This document shows positions 34,901-42,590 of a stretch of 64,000 bases of DNA, one piece after another. A program made the translations under genes and the position numbers. The notes under the pieces were generated by a model. The model was given only the letters and a program-made list of their open reading frames with translations. It was not told the origin of the DNA and searched no databases. The stretch is from CAXMST01 sp963712765 (GTDB lineage: Bacteria; Actinomycetota; Thermoleophilia; Solirubrobacterales; 70-9). The stretch is from positions 438,577-502,576 of the forward strand of contig CAVQIX010000005.1 in NCBI GenBank assembly GCA_963712765.1. The letters are read 5' to 3'. How positions within the stretch are numbered: position 1 is the stretch's first letter; every line of letters begins with the position of its first letter.

Positions 34901-35234
34901 CATCGCGCGGAGCGGCGCGGCCACTGAGGACGCGGACCCGCCGGCTCGTCCCGCCGGCTTCACCCCTGACCGAGTATCCGGTGCCCGCCTTCACGTCGCG
35001 GAACACCACGCCGCCGAGCTTGCTCGCACGGCGGGAGGCGACGGCGCTGCCACGCCGCAGGAGCTCGACCTGCTCGCGGGACTCGGCGCCGGTCACGTGC
35101 ACCTGCTTGGCGCTGCCTCGGATCTCGAGATCCGTGCCCGAGCCACCGGCATGGGCGAGTGGCGCGGTAAGAGCGACCGCGCAGGAGGCGGCGAGCGCCG
35201 CCAGGATCCCCCTGAGCCGAATCCTCGTCCTCAC
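31959..35234 (-). CDS. Secreted CocE/NonD-type hydrolase fused to a DUF3089 lipase-like domain
   Basis: 1091 aa. Signal peptide GILAALAASCAVALTAPLAH. Residues about 100-690 are an X-Pro dipeptidyl-peptidase/CocE-like alpha/beta hydrolase: VVDVNMRGTGCSGG, HVGMLGISYGGISQLFTAQT (nucleophile Ser in GISYGG), GTHSD (His), followed by the beta jelly-roll (VDLQATVSEVRPDG). Residues about 790-1091 are a second hydrolase of the DUF3089 type: CFYVYPTVSDQD, CRLFVPVYRQVT and GVVLIGHSQGTFMLQRL (GHSQG elbow). The fusion is unusual. GTG start at 35232-35234 with GGGAG upstream; it is the first codon before the signal peptide. It sits directly upstream of the precursor genes and could be a secreted processing hydrolase, though this is speculative. 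Confidence 0.88.
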   Translation of the reverse strand: MRTRIRLRGILAALAASCAVALTAPLAHAGGSGTDLEIRGSAKQVHVTGAESREQVELLRRGSAVASRRASKLGGVVFRDVKAGTGYSVRGEAGGTSRRVRVLSGRAAPRDAGIFEQDLPAGGYGYLKTRDGTSLAINVLLPGPAEDGPYPTLVEYSGYGYADPAGPESGIGPIAGLLGYAVVDVNMRGTGCSGGAFDYFERLQSLDGYDVIETVARQPWVMHNHVGMLGISYGGISQLFTAQTRPPSLAAITPLSVIDDTLTTLYPGGILNTGFAFEWAQDRVDDAEAAGPQSGQSWAWKRIQEGDSICEANQDLHPEAVDLIAKTRRNTYYRPKLVDPLSPITFVDRIEVPVFAACQWQDEQTGGHCAALADEFTGTDRKWFTFTNGTHSDSLDPATFVRWFDFLELYVAKRRPVLPPSVKAAASGLYSALMGVPGVGLPDDPIQDQPDYGSALAAFENQRPVRVLFENGAGAAPGAPVQAFERSFKSLPAPGTENRSWYLAAGEKLKDGPARRGAEQFRWAPGARPPTNFTGNTGSGEGGLWTGSPDYEWSQNVSGKALSYLTSRLDSDTAVVGAGELQLWVRSSADNVDLQATVSEVRPDGAETFVQGGWLRTSARKLDPDRSRLTEPRPSYRKRDEKTLPSGRWVKVRIPLYFQGHVYREDSKLRVTVSAPGGDQPIWAFAEAGPGGRPWVAVAHSKKLASRLVLPVKERVGGAGPPPPCPGLRGQPCRDYEPLENVEFAGRTTRWLCKPGLENNPCRTGLRTTLLSPGGEPVGEAAPKRSQPRKVDCFYVYPTVSDQDRTNANRRIDPELRSIALFQAARYGQHCRLFVPVYRQVTLKALNGGGFTEEALSKGYSDVRRAWRDYSNRKRGKGRGVVLIGHSQGTFMLQRLVAEEIDPRRSERRRLVAAILLGGNVTVEEGGDRGGSFERVPACRGEDQLSCVIAFSAFNGAVPDDAIFGRTAAPGEEVLCTNPAALGGGSGRLRSAYPTEPFAPGTTIGLGTGIVGLPTPEASTPWYETRNAYVGECSGAGGADVLQVSARRGAEELRAVPDATWGLHLADANIALASLVDLVGSKARRYVAEQG

Positions 35235-35295
35235 ACCCTCAACTCTCCCAGATCGACGCCGTCGGCGCCAGCGAAATCGCGATCGGCACGGCCCT

Positions 35296-36636
35296 TCAGT
35301 CCCCGGGTCCTCCGCCCGGCTCGGGCTCGATCCACGCGGAGGTCCCGATCCCGGCGGAGACCGAGGCCAGATCCAGGTCGGGATCGACCAATAGCCGCGG
35401 AGGGCGGCCGTTGAGCGAGACCGGGGCAACCACCCGGATCTCGACCGTGCGGCCCGCCTCGCGCTCGCGCGCGGCCAGATGGCGCGCGAGCTGGTTGAGG
35501 GTGTCCGGCCACACGGAGGCACGGGCGTGCTGACGGTCGGTGATGATCCCTCCCAGCTCCAGCTCCAGCGATGAGCCGTCGGCCGGATCGACGGCGTAGA
35601 ACCTCGCGAGGCCGTCCTTCTGGCGCAGCTTCATGTGCCAGGAGAACCGGTGGCCCTCCTCGGTCCAGTGGACGAGGCCGGGATAGAGGTGGTGGCGGAG
35701 CGGAACGATCAGCTGCAGGGCGACGAAGGTGGCGAGCACGGCGGCAAGCGGGCGGGCCAGCGGCCTGGAGAGATCGGCCCGCGGGGGCGCGATCGTCCGC
35801 GGGGAGCGTCGCAGGCGAGCGGCCACCCTCAGCGGCCAGTCGGGGTCGAAGAAGATCGTCGTGGCGACGATCATCATCGGCGGGAAGATCCCGATGTCGA
35901 AGATGACCCAGTTGGTCAGATGGAAGGCGACCGCGGCTGCAAATGCGAATCGCCGGGTGCGTCGCCAGAGCAGCAACGGCACGACCGCGAGGTCGAATAC
36001 GACGCCGCCAACGCTGAATATCTGCCCCGCGGCGGCACCCTCCAGCAGCGGGCCCACCACGAACAGGTCACCGCTGTCGGCCAGCCAGGTTCCCATTGGC
36101 TCGCCGGCGAGCCAATCACTGCCGAGCTTGGCGATCCCTGCGTAGACGTAGACGACGCCGACCTGGAAGCGGAGTATCCAGACAGCCCAGACCGGCACCG
36201 TCGCGGGCCGCTCGGGCCGGCGCCGCGCCGCGACCGAGAGGGCGCGGTCGGCGGGGATCAGCGCCAGCAGGGCGATTAACAGGATCGCCGCGTAGAAGTG
36301 ATTCAGGTACTCGGTCTTCTCGAGCAGGAAGACGTAGGTGAAGCCGACCATCAGGAGGGGAGCGACCAGGCGATGGGCGATGCCCGCGGCGAGCGCCAGG
36401 CCGAGACCCACCAGCACGGCGAAGTGGAGGTACATGCCAATCCCCGGCCAGGGCTGGACCCATCCGAAACCGGCGTAGGTGAAGTGGAACGCCGGGTCGA
36501 GGAAGGAGCGGGCAATCCAGTCGCTGGTCAGGTAGTTGATCGCCTCGACCGCGATCAGCAACCCGAGCCCGATCCGGACGATCGCGACCGAGGCGCCACT
36601 CACCGGGGTGCCGAGACGCTGGCGAAGTGTGTCCAC
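35296..36636 (-). CDS. HTTM/vitamin K-dependent gamma-carboxylase-like membrane protein
   Basis: 446 aa. Several helices in the first 300 residues with the family signature LLEKTEYLNHFYAAILLIAL, WVIFDIGIFPPMMIVATTIF and LHFAVLVGLGLALAAGIAHR; then a soluble part with RFSWHMKLRQKDG. The HTTM domain is the membrane core of eukaryotic gamma-glutamyl carboxylase; bacterial homologues have no settled substrate. Start ATG at 36634-36636. The gene lies 61 nt upstream of the hydrolase fusion, same direction. A link to the peptide cluster is conceivable, because gamma-carboxylation modifies Glu and the precursors are Glu-rich, but nothing demonstrates it. Confidence 0.82.
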   Translation of the reverse strand: MDTLRQRLGTPVSGASVAIVRIGLGLLIAVEAINYLTSDWIARSFLDPAFHFTYAGFGWVQPWPGIGMYLHFAVLVGLGLALAAGIAHRLVAPLLMVGFTYVFLLEKTEYLNHFYAAILLIALLALIPADRALSVAARRRPERPATVPVWAVWILRFQVGVVYVYAGIAKLGSDWLAGEPMGTWLADSGDLFVVGPLLEGAAAGQIFSVGGVVFDLAVVPLLLWRRTRRFAFAAAVAFHLTNWVIFDIGIFPPMMIVATTIFFDPDWPLRVAARLRRSPRTIAPPRADLSRPLARPLAAVLATFVALQLIVPLRHHLYPGLVHWTEEGHRFSWHMKLRQKDGLARFYAVDPADGSSLELELGGIITDRQHARASVWPDTLNQLARHLAAREREAGRTVEIRVVAPVSLNGRPPRLLVDPDLDLASVSAGIGTSAWIEPEPGGGPGD

Positions 36637-36716
36637 GGAGTCGCAATCTAGCCTCCGATCACCCGCGATAATCCGGCGACCGGAATCCCCCGGCCGAAGC
36701 GAAGCGAGGAGGAGCG

Positions 36717-37169
36717 ATGGGCCACCGATTGCTGAGGGCGGGCGAGGCGCACTGGCGCAGGTCGAACCAGATGCGTGTCCACAACACCGATCTCGCCAAG
36801 CAGCTCGCGGCCGCCGCGCTGGGGGCCAGGCTCTGGCGGCTGCGCGACGGAGAGGCCTCGACCAGGCACCGGCATTACGACCAGGAGGAGCTCTACCTGC
36901 TGCTCGAGGGCCGAGGGCGGATCCGAATCGATCAGCAGGAGCCGCTCGACCTCGAGCCGCTCGACTCGCTGCTGGTCGAGCCCGGGTCGGTTCGCCAGGT
37001 CTTCAACGACACCGGGGCCGACGCCCTGTGGCTGGTGGTCGGAGCCCCGCCCGAACCGGCCAACACGAAACAGATGTCGGAGGCGCAGCTCGCCGGCTAC
37101 TACCCGGACGGGCCCCGGGCGCTGCCGCCGGAGCTCGGTGGCGGAGACTTCACGCCGCCCGAAAGCTGA
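36717..37169 (+). CDS. Cupin-domain protein
   Basis: 150 aa single cupin. Motif 1: RHRHYDQEELYLLLEGRGRI (H-x-H...E....G). Motif 2: PLDSLLVEPGSVRQVFNDT (P.....PG..H/Q...N), with Gln in place of the usual His. Metal-binding sensor or isomerase/dioxygenase-type function; substrate unknown. GAGGAG 4-5 nt before the ATG. Divergent from the HTTM gene. Confidence 0.85.
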   Translation: MGHRLLRAGEAHWRRSNQMRVHNTDLAKQLAAAALGARLWRLRDGEASTRHRHYDQEELYLLLEGRGRIRIDQQEPLDLEPLDSLLVEPGSVRQVFNDTGADALWLVVGAPPEPANTKQMSEAQLAGYYPDGPRALPPELGGGDFTPPES

Positions 37170-37247
37170 CCGCCCGCCCGGCCGACCTGGAAGTCGCCCT
37201 CCTCAAGCCCCGGACGCTCGCCGGAAATCGGCGGACGGATACCCCGC

Positions 37248-37820
37248 TCACAGCCCGAGACCGCGGACGCCGTCCTCGTTCCAGCCGAGGTGGTGAGCGA
37301 GCTCGTGGCGGACGGTCCTGACCACCTGGGCGCGGAGCAGCTCGGGGTCGTGGCCGAAGTCCCGCTCGAGCGTGTCCTGGTAGATCACGATCCGATCCGG
37401 GTAGCCGTCGCGGGCGACCGTGTCACCGATGTAATGGCCGTATGCGCGGTGCTCGTGGCCACGGTCGCTGACGACCACGGGGGCGTCGACGAGCAGGTCC
37501 TGGAACTCCTGCGGCAGCTCGTCCAGCGCTTCGACGACGAGATCGTCAAACTCGGTCGGTGGCCGGTCAGGGGCGGGCATCGCAGCGAGTGCCTCGCTGC
37601 GATCGACCAGCCTCCGGAACTCCGGCTCGGGCATCTCGCGGCCAATCGCCTGGACCGTGAGCCAGGCCGTGACGAGCACGACCGCGGCGACCACTGCGAG
37701 GATCGTCAGCAGGTCCTCGAGCCCGGCCAGCGACGGGGGATTGAGCAGGAGCATTCCGAGCCCGAACAGGAAGGCGACGAAGGCGGCGGCCCGGAGGGAT
37801 GGTCCAATGATCTCCCACAC
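37248..37820 (-). CDS. Membrane-anchored zincin-like metallopeptidase
   Basis: 190 aa. Two N-terminal helices (LRAAAFVAFLFGLGMLLLN; LLTILAVVAAVVLVTAWLTV), then a small metallopeptidase domain of the PF06262 (MtfA-unrelated, minimal zincin) type: FDDLVVEALDELPQEFQDLL and the zinc motif RHELAHHLGW (H172, E173, H176). Minimal zincins usually lack the helices, so the membrane anchor is notable. Target unknown. Confidence 0.87.
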   Translation of the reverse strand: MWEIIGPSLRAAAFVAFLFGLGMLLLNPPSLAGLEDLLTILAVVAAVVLVTAWLTVQAIGREMPEPEFRRLVDRSEALAAMPAPDRPPTEFDDLVVEALDELPQEFQDLLVDAPVVVSDRGHEHRAYGHYIGDTVARDGYPDRIVIYQDTLERDFGHDPELLRAQVVRTVRHELAHHLGWNEDGVRGLGL

Positions 37821-37868
37821 GCTCCGAAGGTTACGGAGCCTCGTACCGGGGCCGGCGCGGGGCTCCGC

Positions 37869-38573
37869 TCAACCGCCCCCGAACCTCCGGCGACCGTCCC
37901 AACCACCCTCGCGGTTGAGCAGTCGGCTGAGCCACTTGAAGCCGCTCAGCTCCGCCGCCAACCTGGTGATCGAGGTCGGGTCGATGCTCAGGAGCCGGAG
38001 CCGGTAGGGGTCGGAGTCGGGACCGACCCAGCCGATGTCGACGGTACGGGCCGAGCGGTAGCCGGCGGCAGCGGTCAGCTTCACCTCGCGCTCACCGTAG
38101 GCGCCTGCCGGATAGGCGAAGTCGAGGCAGGGCGCTGCGTTGAGCTCCGCCACCACGGCCCTCGACCCCGCGATCTCGCTCCGCGCCTGATCCGTGCCGC
38201 AGTCCGGCAGGCGCGGGTGGGTAAGCGTGTGCGAGCCGATCTCGAGCACCGCGGCCAGCTCACGGATCCGATCCGCCGAGAGAGCCGAGCCCCCCGGGCT
38301 CGACGGGCACAGGAACAGCGTCGCCGGCGCGCCGAGCCGCCGGAGCGTCGGGACCAGGTCAAGATTTCCCCCGTAGCCGTCGTCGAGGTGGATGACCAGG
38401 GGCCGCGGCGGCAGCTCCTCCCACCCGCCCGTCCGCAACGCCTCGAGCACCGCGTCGAATCGGACCAGCGAGTAGCGCTCCCCCAGCCAGCGCAGTTGCG
38501 CCGCGAAACGGTCCGGGGCGGGATCGTGGAAGAGGACCAGCGAGACCCGCCGGCGGGCGATCGTCCGGCGCAC
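37869..38573 (-). CDS. Polysaccharide deacetylase (NodB-like, CE4)
   Basis: 234 aa from a GTG. NodB motifs: VIHLDDGYGGN (motif 1, metal Asp pair), EIGSHTLTHPRL (motif 2, H-x3-H), DFAYPAGAYGEREV (motif 3). It removes N- or O-acetyl groups from a glycan. The frame stays open upstream with a credible extension (LRAVGDLACLLIRFSGLAWI), and a CTG at 38631-38633 overlaps the stop of the upstream dioxygenase gene (CTGA). That would give 254 aa and translational coupling; the GTG form is the conservative choice. Confidence 0.85.
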   Translation of the reverse strand: MRRTIARRRVSLVLFHDPAPDRFAAQLRWLGERYSLVRFDAVLEALRTGGWEELPPRPLVIHLDDGYGGNLDLVPTLRRLGAPATLFLCPSSPGGSALSADRIRELAAVLEIGSHTLTHPRLPDCGTDQARSEIAGSRAVVAELNAAPCLDFAYPAGAYGEREVKLTAAAGYRSARTVDIGWVGPDSDPYRLRLLSIDPTSITRLAAELSGFKWLSRLLNREGGWDGRRRFGGG

Positions 38574-38629
38574 TATCCAGGCCAGCCCGCTGAAGCGGAT
38601 CAGCAGGCAGGCGAGGTCCCCGACAGCCC

Positions 38630-39613
38630 TCAGGGCAGCTCCCGCATGTCGCGGTCGAGGGCGAGCCGCCGCAGCAGCGAATCACCCTCACCGATCGGGT
38701 AGATCCGCTGCGGACGCCAGAGCTCGAGGAAATCGTTGCGGACCGGCGAGGTGTAGGCGTACTGCACCTGGTAGCGGTCATTGGCCGGCCGGCGCGAGCC
38801 GAAGTGGAAACAGCGGCTCGACTCGATCCAGAGCACGGTCCCGGCGGCGGCCGAGAAACAATTGACCTCGGCCGGATCGACAACCGAGTAGACCATCTCA
38901 TCCGTGAGGCGGTAGGGGACTCCGCGGCTGCCGTAGTCCAGGGCCAGATCAACCCGCCTCGAGGCCTCGGCGCCGAGGAAGTGCAGGGGCCCGTCGTCGG
39001 GGCCGATATCGCGCAGGGCGACGATCACGTACAGGGTCGGGGTGCTGTGGTAGTCGCGGTGGTAGAGCTGGCTCTCCCGCCAGGGGCCGTCGGCTGCGGG
39101 ATCGAATCTGGTCGAGGACTCCATCAGCCGGACCCCCCGGGGCAGCAGGCCGGAGAGCGGCGGGATGTAGCCGAAGACGGGGGCGGCGGCGGCCATCATC
39201 GGCGCCGAGGCGATGAAGTCGAGCAGCGCGGGGTGGCGATCGATCGCGCTCTCGGGGTTGATGTTCTGCAGGAACGGCTTCTCGTGCTCCCACCTCTGCC
39301 CCCCATACTCGGCAACCAGCTGCTCGCCGGCCTCGAGCAGCTCCGCAAGATGCGGGAGCGATCGCGATTCGTCGATCGCGAATCCGTCCCTGAGGCGGAT
39401 CCTCGGATCCGGCGCGCCGCCGGCGTCTGCCAGGATCGCCTCGAACCGCTCTTCGTAGACACGCCTGCGGAACTCGATCGAGCTGCGGCGCTTGCGGTTG
39501 AACGCTCGGCCGATCGCGCCCGTCCTCCGCAGGCCGAGGCGACCCATGTCTCCCTTCTGGATTGCCTGAGCGAGCGGCACGAGCGGTCTCAGCGCCGGAT
39601 TCGGCGGATCCAT
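38630..39613 (-). CDS. Phytanoyl-CoA dioxygenase-like protein
   Basis: 327 aa. QLYHRDYHSTPTLYVIVALR contains the H-x-D iron ligands, followed by DDGPLHFLGA and CFHFGSRRPANDRYQVQYAY, which give the distal His and the 2-oxoglutarate Arg of the PhyH fold. Non-haem iron hydroxylase of a small molecule. An upstream in-frame TTG at 39679 exists, but the ATG at 39613 has GGAG at 6-nt spacing and leaves room for a promoter. Operon with the deacetylase. Confidence 0.78.
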   Translation of the reverse strand: MDPPNPALRPLVPLAQAIQKGDMGRLGLRRTGAIGRAFNRKRRSSIEFRRRVYEERFEAILADAGGAPDPRIRLRDGFAIDESRSLPHLAELLEAGEQLVAEYGGQRWEHEKPFLQNINPESAIDRHPALLDFIASAPMMAAAAPVFGYIPPLSGLLPRGVRLMESSTRFDPAADGPWRESQLYHRDYHSTPTLYVIVALRDIGPDDGPLHFLGAEASRRVDLALDYGSRGVPYRLTDEMVYSVVDPAEVNCFSAAAGTVLWIESSRCFHFGSRRPANDRYQVQYAYTSPVRNDFLELWRPQRIYPIGEGDSLLRRLALDRDMRELP

Positions 39614-39678
39614 CTCCGGCTCCGTCGGCCGCCCGATTGAGGTCTCCTCCGCGATGCGGGCTAGCCTAGCTGTGAGCA

Positions 39679-40431
39679 ATGATCATCGCTCCTCACCAGG
39701 CAGGCCACCTCGCGATAACCCAGCAGGCGCACGCGGAGATGTGCGCTCAGCTCGGTCGTGCCTGGGGTAACGTGGCTTTCCCTCTCCCCGACGATTCCTC
39801 CGTTCTGCTGATCGCGGCCGAGGGGCACGAGCTCGGAATGCTCGAGTTGGATCAGCACCCACCGCTGTCGTCAACGCCCGGCCTCCCCGCCTCGGTCAGG
39901 GAGCTGGAGCCCGCCGAGCACCTGCCCCTGCAGCGGCTGAGCGCCGATCGCCTCGCCGAACGTGATCAGCGAGCGGCTCTGATCTGCTCCCTCCACCACA
40001 CCTCGTTTTACGAGAGGCCAAGCCCGGCGGCCTTGATTGTGCGCAAGCACCGGCTGGTCCGGGAATATCTGAATGGGGAAGAGCGCAGGCAGCGCGAGCT
40101 CAGACGCCGCCTCGAACCCGACGAGAGCTCGCTGCAGCTGGAGTGGCGCCTGCTGCGCTGCTGGGACGGCCTCTCACACGTGCTGGTCCACGACCGCGCG
40201 CCAATCCTGCTGCCCAACGTCCCCGATCGGTCCGGGGGGCTGACCGAGATCAGCATCGTCTCCAACAACGGCTCGGTCACCCTCGACCCGTGGCCCTTCT
40301 CCGGCGATCGGCTCGTGACCACGGTGAGGGGGCGAACGCTGGAGGGGGGCTACGGGACCCGCGAGGAGATGCAGAGCGCACTCGAGCAGGCACGCGAGCT
40401 CGAGTTCCGATATGAGCTGAGGCCGAGATGA
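39679..40431 (+). CDS. DUF3891 family protein
   Basis: 250 aa. The N-terminus APHQAGHLAITQQAHAEMCA and SSVLLIAAEGHELGMLELDQ, plus LICSLHHTSFYE and the C-terminal beta-rich part, match DUF3891, an HD-like all-helical family of unknown function. The ATG at 39679 starts an operon: its TGA overlaps the P450 start (ATGA at 40428). Confidence 0.8.
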   Translation: MIIAPHQAGHLAITQQAHAEMCAQLGRAWGNVAFPLPDDSSVLLIAAEGHELGMLELDQHPPLSSTPGLPASVRELEPAEHLPLQRLSADRLAERDQRAALICSLHHTSFYERPSPAALIVRKHRLVREYLNGEERRQRELRRRLEPDESSLQLEWRLLRCWDGLSHVLVHDRAPILLPNVPDRSGGLTEISIVSNNGSVTLDPWPFSGDRLVTTVRGRTLEGGYGTREEMQSALEQARELEFRYELRPR

Positions 40432-41627
40432 GCCTCACCGCCAGAGCACCGGGACCGCTCGGGGCCGGAGCCGCCTTTCGCGACAACCCGCTCGCCTTCC
40501 TGCAATCGATCGATCGGGGCCAGGGAGTGATCAGCTTTCGCGCGGGGGCGCGGCGCCTGCACGTTGTCCGCGAGCCGGAGTCGGTCCACCGGATCCTGGT
40601 TGCCGAGGCCGACCGATTCGGGGAGGGCAAGTGGACCCATCGCGGCGAACGCGTGATGGGCGACTGCCTGATCACCCGCGAGGGGGAGCCCCACCGTCGA
40701 CGCCGTCGCGTGCTCCAGCCCGGATTCGACCGACCCAGGCTCGAAGCGCAGGCGGAGGCGATTGGGCGGAGGGTACGGTCGCTCAATCGCCGCTGGAGCG
40801 ACGGCGAGGAGATCGAGGCTCGGCGTGCGATGGCATGCCTGGCACTGGCCGCAGCGGGCGAGATGCTGTTCGCTCTGGACCTCGACGACCGGGCCCCGGA
40901 GCTGGTCCCGGCGCTGCTGACGATGCTCTCGGAGATCCCTCGCCCGGGTCCCCCTCTACGAAGCAATCGCCGGCTGGAGGAGGCGCGCGCGATCATCGAT
41001 CGAGAGCTGCCGGAGGTCCCGCCGGACGGTCCCGGTGGCTGCACCGACCGAGCCGAGCTGATCTCGATCCTGATCGCAGCGGTCGACACGACACCGGGAG
41101 CGCTCGCCTGGTGCTGGTACCTGCTCGCCGAGCATCCCGAGGTCCACCGGGGAGTCGCGGAGGAGGTCGATCAAGTGGTCGGCGACCGGTCCCCGACGGC
41201 TGCCGACCTCCGCTCGCTGCCCTATCTCGGCAACGTCCTGAGCGAGGTGCTGCGCCTCTATCCGCCGATCCACTTCATCGACCGCCGCCCGCTCAGCGAC
41301 ACCGAGATCGACGGCTGCCCGATCAAGGCCGGCTCCTACATCCTCCTCAGCCCGCTCCTGACTCATCGCGACGAGCGATTCTTCCCGGAACCGGATTCCT
41401 TCCGGCCGGAGCGCTGGGAGGGGGAGACCACCCACCCCCGCTACAGCTACTACCCGTTCGGCGGCGGCCCCCACACCTGTATCGGGATGTACCTCGCCCG
41501 CACCGAGCTCGCGCTCGTGATCGCGACTCTGGTTCGGCGCTGGTCGCTTCAACCGGGTCCGGCTTTTACAGCCGAGCCAACGCCAAACCTGGGCAGCTTT
41601 CCGATGGTCGTCAGGAGTAGGCAATGA
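40428..41627 (+). CDS. Cytochrome P450
   Basis: 399 aa soluble bacterial P450. I-helix ISILIAAVDTTPGALAW (acid-alcohol pair DT), K-helix EVLRLYPP (ExxR), meander FRPERWEG, haem loop YPFGGGPHTCIGMYLARTEL (Cys351 thiolate). Monooxygenation of an unknown substrate; ferredoxin partner genes are not in view. Translationally coupled on both sides by 4-nt ATGA overlaps with the DUF3891 and nucleotidyltransferase genes, so the three act together. Confidence 0.95.
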   Translation: MSLTARAPGPLGAGAAFRDNPLAFLQSIDRGQGVISFRAGARRLHVVREPESVHRILVAEADRFGEGKWTHRGERVMGDCLITREGEPHRRRRRVLQPGFDRPRLEAQAEAIGRRVRSLNRRWSDGEEIEARRAMACLALAAAGEMLFALDLDDRAPELVPALLTMLSEIPRPGPPLRSNRRLEEARAIIDRELPEVPPDGPGGCTDRAELISILIAAVDTTPGALAWCWYLLAEHPEVHRGVAEEVDQVVGDRSPTAADLRSLPYLGNVLSEVLRLYPPIHFIDRRPLSDTEIDGCPIKAGSYILLSPLLTHRDERFFPEPDSFRPERWEGETTHPRYSYYPFGGGPHTCIGMYLARTELALVIATLVRRWSLQPGPAFTAEPTPNLGSFPMVVRSRQ

Positions 41628-42565
41628 ACGGTGCCGGGAGCGTCGAGTCCAGCGAGGCAATGACGGTCTCGGAGCGGGTCGAGGTGCTCGACGCGGTGAT
41701 CTACTCCGACCTCTTCGACTGCGCCGTCACCGAGGAGGAGATCTGGCTCTTCAGCCGCGCCCCGATCAGCCGGGCTCAGCTTCGGGAGCTGCTCGCGGAG
41801 GAGGCGGTCGGGCAGACCCTCACCAAGCGCAACGGCCTGTGGTGTCTCCGCGGCCGGGAGGAGCTCACGAGCCGAAGGCCCCGGCACCGCGAGCGGGCCG
41901 AGGACCTGCGTCGGCGCGCGCACCGGGTTGCGGGCGCGCTGAGTCGCGTCCCGTTCGTGCGTGGGCTGGTGCTGACCGGGTCCGCCGCCGCCCGCGACGC
42001 CGGGTCGGGCGCGGACCTGGACCTTCTCGTCCTCGTCCATCCAGGTCGGCTCGCAACGGTCTTCACGTTGCTCGGAACGAGCTCGCGGCTGCTCGGGCGA
42101 GGCCTGTTCTGCCCCAACCACTATCTGGCCACGGACGCGCTCTCGGTCGATCGCCGCGACATTTACGTAGCCCGCGAGATCGCCCAGGCCCAAGCGCTGA
42201 GCGGCGCCGGGGGCGCCCTGGCGGAGGCCAATCGCTGGGTGGAGGAGTTCCTCCCAAACACGCCCGCCGGCCCGGCGGCGCTGACCCCCCGGCAGGTGAG
42301 GAGCCGCGCACAGCGACTGGCCGAGCGACCGCTGGCCGGCCGGTCCGGGGACCGGATCGAGCGGCGCTTGCGCGAGCTCGCCCGCTCGCGGCTCGAACAC
42401 CATCACCGCAGCCGCGGAGGTCCCGTTCCCGAAGCCGTCCTCAGAGATCTCGAGAACGGCACCCAGCTCCGCTTCCACGGTGGCATCGACGCGACGAGTC
42501 TGCTCGAGCGCTACCGATACAGCCGCGGCGAGCTCGCCGGCCGGCTCGCTGAAGGCGAGGTCTGA
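41624..42565 (+). CDS. Nucleotidyltransferase-fold protein coupled to P450
   Basis: 313 aa. Residues 20-90 form a winged-helix-like N-terminus (RVEVLDAVIYSDLFDCAVTE); the nucleotidyltransferase centre is VRGLVLTGSAAARDAGSGAD followed by LDLLVLV (GS...DxD). Then a helical C-terminal half. It resembles minimal nucleotidyltransferases found in polysaccharide and natural-product loci; the transferred group is unknown. ATG overlaps the P450 stop. Confidence 0.75.
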   Translation: MNGAGSVESSEAMTVSERVEVLDAVIYSDLFDCAVTEEEIWLFSRAPISRAQLRELLAEEAVGQTLTKRNGLWCLRGREELTSRRPRHRERAEDLRRRAHRVAGALSRVPFVRGLVLTGSAAARDAGSGADLDLLVLVHPGRLATVFTLLGTSSRLLGRGLFCPNHYLATDALSVDRRDIYVAREIAQAQALSGAGGALAEANRWVEEFLPNTPAGPAALTPRQVRSRAQRLAERPLAGRSGDRIERRLRELARSRLEHHHRSRGGPVPEAVLRDLENGTQLRFHGGIDATSLLERYRYSRGELAGRLAEGEV

Positions 42566-42590
42566 GCCCAATCCGGCATAGTCCGACACT

